Assembly (NCBI RefSeq): GCF_900188405.1
Contig: NZ_FZOF01000036.1
Location: 20,790-84,789 of the forward strand
Direction: 5' to 3'
From: Actinacidiphila glaucinigra
GTDB lineage: Bacteria > Actinomycetota > Actinomycetes > Streptomycetales > Streptomycetaceae
Length of the DNA: 64,000 nucleotides
Under the pieces are notes generated by a model, which was not told the DNA's origin, did no database searches, and saw only the letters and a list, made by a program, of their open reading frames with translations. The position numbers were made by a program, and so were the translations under genes. Of this stretch, positions 10,029 through 18,184 are shown piece by piece. Each line of letters begins with the position of its first letter. Positions within the stretch are counted from its first letter, which is position 1.

Positions 10029-10421
10029 GTGTCGCGGTACACAGCAGAAGTGACAGCAGGGATGAGGGGAATCACCTTCCCCGCCTGGCGAGGACCCCAC
10101 TATGTGACCCTGGCTGAACTGCTGGTCGGCCTTGGCAGATACGGCCTGGGGCTGCGGTGGCGCGTTGAGTGCGACGAGCACTGGGACCTCCCGGCGGAGT
10201 TGGAGCGCCATTCCGCGGGCGAGGGGATGGACGCCCTGACGTTGCTCTCCCTGACGACACCCGCTGTCCAGCTGATCGACGCCGAAGCGTGTGGGTTCGC
10301 CGAGGGCGTGCTGGTTGTCGTTCTGACCGAAGTGGACGGTTCGCTTTGGGAGGTCAGAGCGGCTGACGAGCGCGTGCTCAGCGAACTTCGCCACCACTAC
10401 CCGGGCACCACCGCGCTGTGA
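10029..10421 (+). CDS. Hypothetical protein (130 aa)
   Basis: GTG at 10029 has a strong GGGGGGA site 6 nt upstream; an in-frame ATG at 10062 is the alternative start. The product is acidic, begins with a short basic segment and contains FPAWRGPHYVTLAEL and a conserved-looking core GLGLRWRVECDEHWDLP. No membrane segment or known motif is visible. It follows the AAA ATPase by 118 bp on the same strand but the gap and separate ribosome site suggest an independent unit. I do not recognise the family. Confidence 0.6.
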   Translation: MSRYTAEVTAGMRGITFPAWRGPHYVTLAELLVGLGRYGLGLRWRVECDEHWDLPAELERHSAGEGMDALTLLSLTTPAVQLIDAEACGFAEGVLVVVLTEVDGSLWEVRAADERVLSELRHHYPGTTAL

Positions 10422-10502
10422 GTGGGTGCCTCCACGGGCATCGACGGACCGCGGCCCCGAGACGCCCGACGGGCGCGATACGCGCCGGCGCCCCGTCGAG
10501 CG

Positions 10503-11222
10503 TCAGCTGAAGTGGATGTCGCTGAGGTCGATGGACACCATGACGTCATCTCGGACGGGGTGGCCGGTGGCGTCGCGGCTGTGTGCACGGCGCTTGGTGG
10601 GAAGGACGATGCCGTCCGCTTCCACGTAGTCGTACACATACTGCGCCGCGGCGAATCCGCCCGCGACGTCGACGTGGTAGTCGTGTCGGCGAAGCAGATG
10701 ATCCGGGCCGAAGTAGAAGTCCTGGTGCGTGCTGTGGCTGGCGATCCCGGGCGGGAAGGCGGCGCGCAGGCCGCGCCACAGTTCGTCCCCCTCCTGCCAC
10801 GGCTCGATCTCGCTGACGGTGAAGCCGGGCATGGCCAGCAGGAACGGCGTCGTGAGGTAGGTCCACAGCGCGTAGCCGTTGAAGTAGGCGCGGTCCAGAG
10901 GGTCCCAGGGGGTGCTGAGGGTGTGGCCGGTGAAGGACGACCGGGGGTTTTCGCGAGTGGCGACCACGCGTCCGTCGACCTTGTCGATGCTCACCCGTCC
11001 GGGTGTGAAGTCGGTCTTCTGGTCGGGGGTGCCGAAGGGTCTGACCGAGGCATGCTCCTCGTGGAGCAGGACGGTCATCTCACGCGGTTCGGGGTCCTGC
11101 GGCAGGCCCTTGGCGGCGAACAGGCGCCCTCCGCTGACAAGGGTGGCCCGCGCCCGGGTCAGTTCACGCCAGCGTGCGCTTCCGCCGTGGGCTTCGATCG
11201 CCGCGGTGAGCAGTTCGTTCAT
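10503..11222 (-). CDS. Hypothetical soluble protein, LolA-like length
   Basis: 239 aa beginning MNELLTAAIEAHGGSARWREL, an opening typical of proteins that fold as a half-barrel around a lipid or polyketide-like ligand (outer-membrane lipoprotein-sorting-like proteins in actinomycetes start this way). It has no signal peptide. The middle carries aromatic-rich blocks (DRAYFNGYALWTYLTTPFL and FYFGPDHLLRRHDYHVDV). It lies 52 bp downstream of the DJ-1/PfpI gene on the same strand and is probably cotranscribed with it. The fold suggestion is weak; function unknown. Confidence 0.65.
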   Translation of the reverse strand: MNELLTAAIEAHGGSARWRELTRARATLVSGGRLFAAKGLPQDPEPREMTVLLHEEHASVRPFGTPDQKTDFTPGRVSIDKVDGRVVATRENPRSSFTGHTLSTPWDPLDRAYFNGYALWTYLTTPFLLAMPGFTVSEIEPWQEGDELWRGLRAAFPPGIASHSTHQDFYFGPDHLLRRHDYHVDVAGGFAAAQYVYDYVEADGIVLPTKRRAHSRDATGHPVRDDVMVSIDLSDIHFS

Positions 11223-11274
11223 GTGTCCTCAGGCGGTGGGATAGACGGTGGATCTTTCGGTTGACCACCGGGTG

Positions 11275-11883
11275 TCAGCGCAGTGCGGCTTCGCCCGTGT
11301 GGACGGCACGCATCGCGCGCTCGACGGTCTCCCGGTTCTCGCCGACCGGAGCCACGTAGTCGAGGACGCCGCGCGCGGCGTCCTCCCCGAGGGTCCGGGT
11401 GATCACCCAGGTGGCGAGGTACTGGGACGCCAGGCAGCCTCCCGCGGTGGCGATGTTCCCCTCGGCGTGGAACGGCACGTCCAGCACGGTGACGCCGTCG
11501 GCTTCGGCATAGGGACGGGTCTTCATGTCCGTGCACACAGGCATGCCGCCCAGCAGCCCGAGGCGCGCCAGCACCAGGGCGCCGGAGCACTGCGAACCGA
11601 TCAACTGCCGTGCGGGGTCGAGCGGCAGCATCGAGATCAGCCGGTCGTCAGCGACCACGTCGCGGGTCTTCACACCGCTGCCGATCAGTACGACGTCGGC
11701 TTCAGTCACGAACTCCATCGGGCGCTGCCCGGTCACCTCGACGCCGTTCATGGAGGTGACGACGGGTGTCGGTGTCGTGATGAAGGCCTCCAGGCCGTCC
11801 TTGCGGCACCGGTTGATCAGGGCGGAGGCGATGAAACTGTCGAGCTCGTTGAACCCGTCGAAGGTGACGACTGCTACCTGCAT
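11275..11883 (-). CDS. DJ-1/PfpI family protein
   Basis: 202 aa. Start ATG (11883) is chosen because an AAGGAG site stands 5 nt upstream; a longer open frame to 12006 lacks one. The Rossmann-like class I amidotransferase fold of the DJ-1/PfpI superfamily is visible: MQVAVVTFDGFNELD with the conserved acid at Glu13, then ADVVLIGSG, and the nucleophile elbow GSQCSGALVLA with Cys99. Members act as isonitrile hydratases, glyoxalases, chaperones or AraC-linked sensors; no AraC domain is attached here. It is the first gene of a two-gene minus-strand unit. Confidence 0.85.
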   Translation of the reverse strand: MQVAVVTFDGFNELDSFIASALINRCRKDGLEAFITTPTPVVTSMNGVEVTGQRPMEFVTEADVVLIGSGVKTRDVVADDRLISMLPLDPARQLIGSQCSGALVLARLGLLGGMPVCTDMKTRPYAEADGVTVLDVPFHAEGNIATAGGCLASQYLATWVITRTLGEDAARGVLDYVAPVGENRETVERAMRAVHTGEAALR

Positions 11884-12002
11884 GATGGCTCCTTCACGTA
11901 CGTCATCGGGTGCCCAGTCTGTCTGGTGCGTCGTATCAGGCAAGGACCTGGCGGCTTGTCCTGCGGGTGCGCTCTCGCGGGCGTCGGCCTGCGACGGCCC
12001 TG

Positions 12003-14054
12003 TCACCGCATCCGCTGGGGGCCCGCGTCAGGGAGGGCGAGCTCGGCCCAGATCGTCTTGCCGTCGGGCCGTTGCCTGGTGCCCCAGCGCTCGGAGAGCT
12101 GCGCCACGATGAACAACCCGCGGCCGCCCTCGTCGAACATCCGGGCTCGCCGCAGGTGGGGAGCGGTGTTGCTGGCGTCGGACACCTCGCAGATCAGAGT
12201 GTCCTCACGGATGAGACGCAGCTGTACCGGACCCGAGCCGTAGCGGATGGCATTGGTGACCAGCTCGCTGATGACCAGCTCCGTGGTGAACGCCAGCTCT
12301 CCCAGTTCCCAGCCCTCCAGTCGGGAGGCGGCGAGGTCACGGGCCCGGGCGACCTCCGCGAGGTCCTCCGTGAGGTCCCACGCGACGGCGTGGGTTCCGT
12401 CGAGTTCCTGGGTGCGGGCGATGACGAGGGCGACGTCGTCCCGGGCTCCCTGGCCGACCACCGTGTGCAGGACGTGGTCGCACATGTCCTCCAGCGCGGG
12501 AATGGGATCGGACAGCGCCGTTCGCAGGTGCTTGAGTCCCTCGTCGAGGCTGCGTCCGGGGGATTCAATGAGGCCGTCGGTGTACAGGGCGAGGCGTGTG
12601 CCTTCGGGCAGTTCCAGTTCCGCCGCCTCGAAGGGGAGTCCTCCCACGCCCAGGGGAGGGCCGGCGGGTATGTCGAGGTATTCGACGTCCGATCCCGGTC
12701 GCATGACGGCGGGCGGCGGGTGGCCGGCCCGGGCGGCCGTGCAGAGGCGGGTGACCGGGTCGTAGATCATGTACAGGCAGGTCGCCACGATCTCGCCGAC
12801 AGCCGGTCCGACCTCACGGCACGCGTCCTGTGGGTCACCGAAGTCCCGGTGCCGGGTGACGACGTCGTCGAGGTGGGTGAGCAGTTCGTCGGGCGGCAGG
12901 TCGATGTCGGCGAGTGTCCGTACGGCGGCGCGCAGCCGGCCCATGGTCGCCGAGGCGCGAACGCCGTGGCCGACCACGTCGCCCACGACCAGGGCGACCC
13001 GGGCCCCCGACAGGGGGATGACGTCGTACCAGTCGCCGCCCACTCCCGCGTACGGACCCGCGGGGAGGTAGCGCGTGGCCGCGGCCACCGCCGGCTGCCG
13101 CGGTGCGCTCGGCGGCAGGAGGCTGCGCTGCAACGTCAGGGAGGTGTTGTGCTCACGGGTGTAGTGGCGGGCGTTGTCCACGCACACCGCGGCCCGGTCC
13201 CCGATCTCCTGTGCCAGGAGCAGGTCGTCGGCGTCGAAGGGATCCCTGCCCGGGAAGCGTGTGAAGAGTGCCGCGCCCAGGGTCACCCCTCGGGCGCGAA
13301 GGGGGATCGCCAGCGCGGAGCGTACCCCGCTCGTGCCGGCGTCGCCGCTGTCTGACGGCAGGGAGGCGGCGGGGTCGGTGATCTCCAGCATTCCGGCCTT
13401 GCCCGTGAACAGCCCGAGGGTCGGTTCCGCGCCCTGCGGGTAGACGACGGGATCGCCCGGCCGCACCGCCTCCGAGGACCCGGACGGTCCCGCCACCGCG
13501 GTACGGCGCAGGGTGAGGTCACCCGTGCCGGGCCGCAGGACGGGTTCGTCGCCCTGAAGGACGGTGTCGAAGAGGTCCACGTAGGCGTGGTCGGCGAAGC
13601 GGTGCACGGCGACCTCGACCAGCTCCTCGGTGGTCCGAGTCGCGTCGAGAGTGCTTCCGACCCGGCTGCTGGCCTCACTGAGCAGCGCGAGCCGCTCGCG
13701 GGCGATCACGAGCCGCCGGAAGCGTGTCTCGCCGGCGACACGGATCCGGCAGACGACCGCGCTGATGACCAGGGCCACCGCCAGTGCCGTGATGATCGTG
13801 ACCTGGTTGGCGCGCCCCATGTCCCGGAGGAGGACCCCGTAGAGCGCGATGGCCGCGGCCAGGTTGAACAGTCCGACGATCACGGTCTGCCGCACCGGAA
13901 GCAGCGCACTGGCCACGACCGGAATCAGGACGGCGTACTCGGCTATGCCCATGATGTGCACGTCGGCGGCCGCCAGTGCCAGTCGCAGGACCGAGATCAG
14001 CACCACGCTGAGAAGCAGCAGGACGAAGCTCCTGCTCGGTCGAACCGGATGCAC
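12003..14054 (-). CDS. Membrane GAF-SpoIIE phosphatase with HATPase domain
   Basis: About 683 aa from GTG 14054, which follows a GGGGAGG site; the frame stays open to an ATG at 14210 but that extension crosses AT-richer promoter-like DNA. Three or four membrane helices (FVLLLLSVVLISVLRLAL and others) fill the first ~120 residues. A GAF domain follows (from about ERLALLSEASSRVGSTLD), then a PP2C_SIG domain with GGDWYD, GDVVGHG, LYTDGLIE and DDVALV, and finally an RsbW-like HATPase_c domain (ELVTNAIRYG and GGRGLFIV boxes). Such proteins carry both the kinase and phosphatase of a partner-switching system. They tune stress sigma factors in response to a membrane signal. Confidence 0.9.
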   Translation of the reverse strand: MHPVRPSRSFVLLLLSVVLISVLRLALAAADVHIMGIAEYAVLIPVVASALLPVRQTVIVGLFNLAAAIALYGVLLRDMGRANQVTIITALAVALVISAVVCRIRVAGETRFRRLVIARERLALLSEASSRVGSTLDATRTTEELVEVAVHRFADHAYVDLFDTVLQGDEPVLRPGTGDLTLRRTAVAGPSGSSEAVRPGDPVVYPQGAEPTLGLFTGKAGMLEITDPAASLPSDSGDAGTSGVRSALAIPLRARGVTLGAALFTRFPGRDPFDADDLLLAQEIGDRAAVCVDNARHYTREHNTSLTLQRSLLPPSAPRQPAVAAATRYLPAGPYAGVGGDWYDVIPLSGARVALVVGDVVGHGVRASATMGRLRAAVRTLADIDLPPDELLTHLDDVVTRHRDFGDPQDACREVGPAVGEIVATCLYMIYDPVTRLCTAARAGHPPPAVMRPGSDVEYLDIPAGPPLGVGGLPFEAAELELPEGTRLALYTDGLIESPGRSLDEGLKHLRTALSDPIPALEDMCDHVLHTVVGQGARDDVALVIARTQELDGTHAVAWDLTEDLAEVARARDLAASRLEGWELGELAFTTELVISELVTNAIRYGSGPVQLRLIREDTLICEVSDASNTAPHLRRARMFDEGGRGLFIVAQLSERWGTRQRPDGKTIWAELALPDAGPQRMR

Positions 14055-14256
14055 GCAGTACACCTCCCCACCGGGAGCGGGACGTGAGACGACCTCCGTC
14101 TGCGGTTCCCTGAGCGGCAGGCGACAACATCCCTTCGAGAGAAATTGTTGCATTGAGTAATGCTTTGTGCCAGGACGCTCCCTCATGGCGGTCCGCCGCG
14201 CGCACGGCACGGTACGGGGCGGGCGATCGTGACATTCGTGGCGTGATCACCTTCGA

Positions 14257-15219
14257 CTACGGCGTCAGCACGATCCTGCCGAAGACCTCACCCGCGGCCA
14301 TCTTCCGGTGCGCCAGCACGGCCGCGTCCAGCGGTAGCACCTCGTGCACCACCGTCTCGATCTCGCCGCGACCGGCCGCCGCGAACTGCTCGCCGCGCAC
14401 GGCACCCAGGTCGGCCGGGGGGACGGTGGCCGTGCTGAAGGTGGCGAAGGACATCGACTTCCGGAACGACGCCATGATCTTCGTGCCGAAGTCCGCGGGC
14501 GGCTGGCCCCCGACGGCGCCCACGGCCACCATGCGGCCGTTCGGGTTGAGCCTGTCGAAGAACGACGGCATGTCCTTGCCCGCCACGACGTCGATGATGA
14601 CGTCGTAGCCGGCCGGGGCGTCATCCCCTCCGCCGCCGGAGCGGTCCAGCACGTGGGTCGCGCCGAGACGGCGCAGCCGCTCGCCTCGCCGGGCCGACGA
14701 TGCCGTGACCGCCACCGCGGCGGCGCCACGCCGAGCCGCGAGCTGCACCGCCATGATCCCGATGCTGCCGCTCGCGCCGCGCACCAGGACCGTCTCCCCG
14801 GGAGCGAACCGGCCGTGACGAAGCCCGAAGTGCGCGACCGCCCCGGCGCTGCCCAGCGTCACCGCGTCGACCGCGGACAGGCTGCCGGGCAGGGGGAGGA
14901 TCTGCCCGAGCGGCACGAGGGCCTGCTCGACGTAGCCCCCGCCGGTGCCGGTGAAGGCCCACACCCGTCGGCCGATCCATGACGTGTCGACGCCGTCACC
15001 CACCGCCGTCACGGTGCCGGCCACCTCGCTGCCCGGGACGAAGCCCTCCTCGAAGCCGTAGGCGGCCAGGGCCCCGCTCCGGATCACGGTGTCGACACCG
15101 CCGACGCCCACCGCCTCGGTGGCGATCAGCACCTGCCCGGCAGCAGGCGCGGGCTCCGGCAGGTCGACAACAGCCAGGCCTTCAGGACCCCCGAACGTCT
15201 TGATCGCGATTGCCTTCAA
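14257..15219 (-). CDS. NADPH:quinone oxidoreductase-like MDR protein
   Basis: 320 aa from TTG 15219 (MKAIAIKTFGGPEG), chosen because GGAG stands six nt before it and the family nearly always starts with MKAI. The medium-chain dehydrogenase/reductase fold lacks the zinc ligands of alcohol dehydrogenases; the nucleotide-binding stretch is LVRGASGSIGIMAVQLA (GASGSIG at about 148-154). It should reduce quinones or enals with NADPH. A TetR regulator is transcribed divergently from 15355 and a palindrome lies between, which suggests control by that regulator and a role in dealing with an electrophile or quinone. Confidence 0.88.
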   Translation of the reverse strand: MKAIAIKTFGGPEGLAVVDLPEPAPAAGQVLIATEAVGVGGVDTVIRSGALAAYGFEEGFVPGSEVAGTVTAVGDGVDTSWIGRRVWAFTGTGGGYVEQALVPLGQILPLPGSLSAVDAVTLGSAGAVAHFGLRHGRFAPGETVLVRGASGSIGIMAVQLAARRGAAAVAVTASSARRGERLRRLGATHVLDRSGGGGDDAPAGYDVIIDVVAGKDMPSFFDRLNPNGRMVAVGAVGGQPPADFGTKIMASFRKSMSFATFSTATVPPADLGAVRGEQFAAAGRGEIETVVHEVLPLDAAVLAHRKMAAGEVFGRIVLTP

Positions 15220-15308
15220 TGCCGTCTCCACATTCACGGACCGCTCAGCGCGATCCCTGCCGCGTGCTCGCCACCGATCGCCTGATGGTCTCGGTGAGCT
15301 CTTACGTC

Positions 15309-15337
15309 GTGGACGGTAACCGGACGCCCCCGTCCAC
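15309..15337. promoter_or_regulatory. Palindrome between oxidoreductase and TetR gene
   Basis: GTGGACGG (15309-15316) and CCGTCCAC (15330-15337) are perfect 8-bp inverted repeats with a 13-bp spacer. They end 18 bp before the TetR start. Size and place fit a TetR operator that shuts off both divergent genes. Confidence 0.55.
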
Positions 15338-15354
15338 TTGGGTAAAGTGAGAGC

Positions 15355-15984
15355 GTGCCCGATCGTTTGCCTCAGAAGCTGCGTTCCGACGCGAAGGACA
15401 ACCGCGACCGCATCCTCGACGCGGCCCGGGCGTTGTTCTCGGCCGACGGCCTGGACGTGCCGATGCGGGAGATCGCACGCCGTGCCGGGGTGGGACCGGC
15501 CACCTTGTACCGTCGCTTCCCCACCAAGCAGACACTGGTCGCCGAGGCCTTCGCCGACCAGTTGCACGCATGCCGCGCCATCGTCGACGAGGGGTGCGCG
15601 GACGCCGATCCGTGGCGTGGGCTGTGCCTGGTGATCGAGAAGATCTGTGAACTGCACGCACGCGATCGGGGCTTTACGGAAGCCTTCCTGTCGGCCTTCC
15701 CCGGTGCGCCCGATGTCGCGGGACGCGAGTACACGCTGAAGGCGGTCGCAGGCCTGGCCCGGCGAGCCAAGGACGCGGGGCGTCTGCGCTCCGACTTCGT
15801 CCTGGACGACCTCATCCTCATCCTGATGGCCAACAAGGGCATCCACACGCGATCGACCGACGCGCAGGTCATGGCCTCGCGACGCTTCGCGGGACTGGCG
15901 ATCCAGGCACTCGAAGCCTGCCCTCACCACGCACCGCTCCCGCCGGCGGCACGACTGGCGACTGGAGCACCGGCGGGCGCGTGA
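15355..15984 (+). CDS. TetR family transcriptional regulator
   Basis: 209 aa from GTG 15355. The N-terminal TetR helix-turn-helix is clear: DRILDAARALFSADGLDV, then MREIARRAGVGPATLYRRFP. The C-terminal ligand domain is helical and ends in an unstructured Ala/Pro tail. It is divergent from the quinone oxidoreductase gene with a palindrome between them, so it most likely represses that gene and itself and is released by a small aromatic or electrophilic ligand. The start is only 18 bp from the operator arm, so repression could work by blocking RNA polymerase. Confidence 0.9.
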   Translation: MPDRLPQKLRSDAKDNRDRILDAARALFSADGLDVPMREIARRAGVGPATLYRRFPTKQTLVAEAFADQLHACRAIVDEGCADADPWRGLCLVIEKICELHARDRGFTEAFLSAFPGAPDVAGREYTLKAVAGLARRAKDAGRLRSDFVLDDLILILMANKGIHTRSTDAQVMASRRFAGLAIQALEACPHHAPLPPAARLATGAPAGA

Positions 15985-16225
15985 CCGTGCTCATCGCCCG
16001 AGAAGCCGAAGGTGCGGAGGTGGGTGGGTCTGCCATCCGAGTAGAGGACGACAGACGGAGCGGCCGGCGGCCACGCCCACGCCGACGCCATCGGGGCGAG
16101 GTTCCGCGCACCGGTGATCGCCCGCCCTGGAGTGGCGCCTATGCGGACGCCGTCGGGCGCCCTGTTTCCGGCCCTGCAGTACGGTGCCGGGAGCACGGGC
16201 GCACCTACTGAAAGAGCGTCATCGC

Positions 16226-17020
16226 ATGTGGCAAGTGGTCCTCTACATCAGCCCCATCAGTGCGGTCATGGCAGCACTGCTCCTGTTCGTTCTGTCCTTA
16301 CTGGGCGTACGCCTCCGGCAGGAGAAGCCGACCGTCGTCAGGGCGCTGTCCCGGCTCGGGCTCGGAATTTACGTACCCCTGATCGCATTCGCCGTACTGG
16401 CCCCCACTCAGGACCTCGGCTCCGGTGACAATTCCGTATGGCTGATTCCAGGCCAAGGGATCATCTTCGATCGCACGAACATCAGCTCAGACGAGTTCGC
16501 CATGTACCTGAGACTTCAAGTGGCAAACGCCTTGATGTTCACGGTCCTGGCAGTACTGCTGAGGTTCTCCTTCCCCGCTGCCACCAGCAAGACTATCGCT
16601 GTGGGCAGCTTCGCAGCGAGCGTCTGCATCGAATCCTTCCAATGGCTCATGAACGCAGGCAGAGTCGTTGACATCGACGACGTCATGCTCAACACGATCG
16701 GCGCATGTGCCGGGCTCATCATTTGCCAAGTGGCCGCGGTGATCAACAGCCGCGGATACCGCACGATGTCGCGCATGAGAGTGCGTACGGTGCGAACCAC
16801 AACTGCTTCAACGCGCAATGGTCACCGGACAGCCGACAGGTCGCCGCCTGGGACGACGCCGGCCACGACGACAGCCGTCCCGGCCCGTGCACCGAGCCCG
16901 GTGGGTCCGCCTACGAGCCCCAACTCACCGAGGCCGGCCAACGCCAGGTCGGCGCCGCCTACATCGACGCCTTCTTCCGGCGGTATCTCACCGGCGACAA
17001 GCGGTTCGACGCGATGCTGA
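16226..17020 (+). CDS. VanZ-like membrane protein with a chimeric tail and a TTA codon
   Basis: 264 aa from ATG 16226. Residues 1 to about 180 are a VanZ-like integral membrane protein: hydrophobic segments near 5-27, 45-63, 95-115 and 125-175, with the typical IPGQGIIF-like and SVCIESFQWL-like blocks and DIDDVMLNTIGA. Codon 25 (16298-16300) is TTA, the rare Leu codon read by the bldA tRNA in Streptomyces, so translation may be developmentally timed. From about residue 186 on the sequence turns into a Thr/Pro/Ser/Arg-rich tail, which is the wrong-frame reading of a hydrolase remnant. The gene's AT content is higher than its neighbours, so it may be acquired. Confidence 0.75.
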   Translation: MWQVVLYISPISAVMAALLLFVLSLLGVRLRQEKPTVVRALSRLGLGIYVPLIAFAVLAPTQDLGSGDNSVWLIPGQGIIFDRTNISSDEFAMYLRLQVANALMFTVLAVLLRFSFPAATSKTIAVGSFAASVCIESFQWLMNAGRVVDIDDVMLNTIGACAGLIICQVAAVINSRGYRTMSRMRVRTVRTTTASTRNGHRTADRSPPGTTPATTTAVPARAPSPVGPPTSPNSPRPANARSAPPTSTPSSGGISPATSGSTRC

Positions 17021-17082
17021 CCGGAAGGCGCCACCCGCCGGCACACATCGCCCCCGTCGACGTGACGGCCGACCGGCCCTGA
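16786..17082 (+). pseudogene. 3' remnant of a secreted alpha/beta hydrolase
   Basis: In the frame starting at 16786 the translation is coherent to a stop at 17082: YGANHNCFNAQWSP, then a PCTEPGG block, then LTEAGQRQVGAAYIDAFFRRYL. This matches the C-terminal third of large secreted Streptomyces alpha/beta hydrolases, where a His in a GANHN motif completes the catalytic triad. There is no start, signal peptide or nucleophile; the 5' end is replaced by the VanZ-like gene, which reads through this DNA in another frame. It is followed by a strong terminator (17092-17130), probably its original one. Confidence 0.6.
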
Positions 17083-17091
17083 CGTCGCGCG

Positions 17092-17130
17092 GCTGTCCCT
17101 TCTCCCGGACCTGCCGGGAGAAGGGACAGC
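17092..17130. terminator. 17-bp perfect hairpin terminator
   Basis: GCTGTCCCTTCTCCCGG at 17092-17108 pairs exactly with 17114-17130 around a 5-nt loop. It sits 10 bp beyond the stop of the hydrolase remnant. It probably ended the original hydrolase transcript and now ends the VanZ-like gene's transcript. Confidence 0.75.
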
Positions 17131-17215
17131 GCACGCCTGCAAAATGCGTTGGTGGACCACGGCGGCCGTTGCTACTCTCCCGGAGGCCGTGCGAGTGAAC
17201 GAGGAGGTGGTACCC

Positions 17216-17269
17216 GTGAACGCAGTTTCGACATGGGTGCTCCCCTCCGGGGTCACGGTCGGGCGGTAG
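17216..17269 (+). CDS. Possible leader peptide (17 aa) before the hydrolase
   Basis: GTG at 17216 has one of the best ribosome sites nearby (GAGGAGGTGG, 5-nt spacer) and opens a 17-codon frame, VNAVSTWVLPSGVTVGR, ending in TAG at 17269. It lies 45 bp before the hydrolase start and in a different frame. Either it is a true leader or uORF that tunes translation of the hydrolase, or it is the start of a gene whose remainder was lost. The strong ribosome site is what is seen; function is guesswork. Confidence 0.35.
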   Translation: MNAVSTWVLPSGVTVGR

Positions 17270-17314
17270 GTCGTCCGGGAGCGCCGTTCAAGAGCACTCC
17301 CGAAAGGCTCGACC

Positions 17315-18040
17315 ATGCACTTCATTTCTGAACAGCGTCTCGACGACGGCGTCCTCGAGCGCGAGTTCACCCTCGGCGAGATCCCCGGCACCCTGTGGAC
17401 GCCTGAATCCGCCGCACCGCTCCCGCTGGTTCTGATGTCCCACAACAACGGCCTGCCGAAGGCGGATCCCCGTATGGTGGCCCGGGCCCGGTACACCGCG
17501 GCACGCGGCTACGCGGTGGCCAGCATCGACGCCGCCGGGTGCGGCGACCGTCCGCGTTCCGCCGCCGACGAGCGGGCCCGTGCCGAGCTCCGGCGGGCGA
17601 TGCAGGCCGGTGAGCCGGTCGACGAGATCTTCGAGTCCTTCATCGGCCCGCTGGTCGAGAACGCGGTCCCGGAATGGCGGGCCACTTTGGACGCCCTCCT
17701 TGAGCTGCCCGGGATCGGCGGCCCCGTCGGGTACTCCGGGGGGTGGACCGCCCTCGGCATTCGACTGGCGGTGGCCGAGCCGCGGATCGCGGCCGCGGGC
17801 TTCTTCGCCGGGGGGTTTGTGCCTCGTGCGCAGCGCGAGGAGGCCCGGCAGGTCACCATTCCGCTGTTGCTGCTGCTGCAGTGGGACGACGAAGGGAACC
17901 CCCGGCAACGGGCCCTGGACCTGTTCGAGGCCTTCGGCAGCAAGGAGAAGACGCTGCACGCCAATCTGGGAGGGCACACCGGTACCCCGTGGTTCGAGCT
18001 GGAGGACGGGTGCCGCTTCCTGGACCGGCATCTGAAGTGA
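17315..18040 (+). CDS. Alpha/beta hydrolase (dienelactone-hydrolase-like)
   Basis: 241 aa from ATG 17315 with a GAAAGG site upstream. The fold is an alpha/beta hydrolase without signal peptide: oxyanion region LVLMSHNNGLPKAD, a nucleophile elbow GYSGGWTALG with Ser141, an Asp in LLLLLQWDDEGN (about 194) and His in NLGGHTGTPW (about 221). It may be an esterase or a dienelactone-hydrolase-like enzyme; the substrate cannot be read from sequence. A hairpin at 18099-18136 separates it from the converging AraC gene. Confidence 0.85.
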   Translation: MHFISEQRLDDGVLEREFTLGEIPGTLWTPESAAPLPLVLMSHNNGLPKADPRMVARARYTAARGYAVASIDAAGCGDRPRSAADERARAELRRAMQAGEPVDEIFESFIGPLVENAVPEWRATLDALLELPGIGGPVGYSGGWTALGIRLAVAEPRIAAAGFFAGGFVPRAQREEARQVTIPLLLLLQWDDEGNPRQRALDLFEAFGSKEKTLHANLGGHTGTPWFELEDGCRFLDRHLK

Positions 18041-18098
18041 GGCCGGGCCGTCCGGCGGGCCGCGGCGTTCCTTGACGGCGGTGGCCTGCGGATGCACA

Positions 18099-18136
18099 GC
18101 CGCCCCGATCGCGGCGACCGCCGCGATCGGGGCGGC
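18099..18136. terminator. 17-bp perfect hairpin between convergent genes
   Basis: GCCGCCCCGATCGCGGC at 18099-18115 and its exact complement at 18120-18136 form a stem with a 4-nt loop. It lies between the hydrolase stop (18040) and the AraC stop (18185) and probably serves both genes. Confidence 0.7.
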
Positions 18137-18184
18137 GTTCGGCCTCCGGCGCCGCCATCGGCTGGGCGCTGCGGTGACCCCGGG

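Noticed and set aside
15924..16196. 91-codon minus-strand frame after the TetR gene
   Set aside because: No ribosome site; overlaps the TetR 3' end; no motif recognised.
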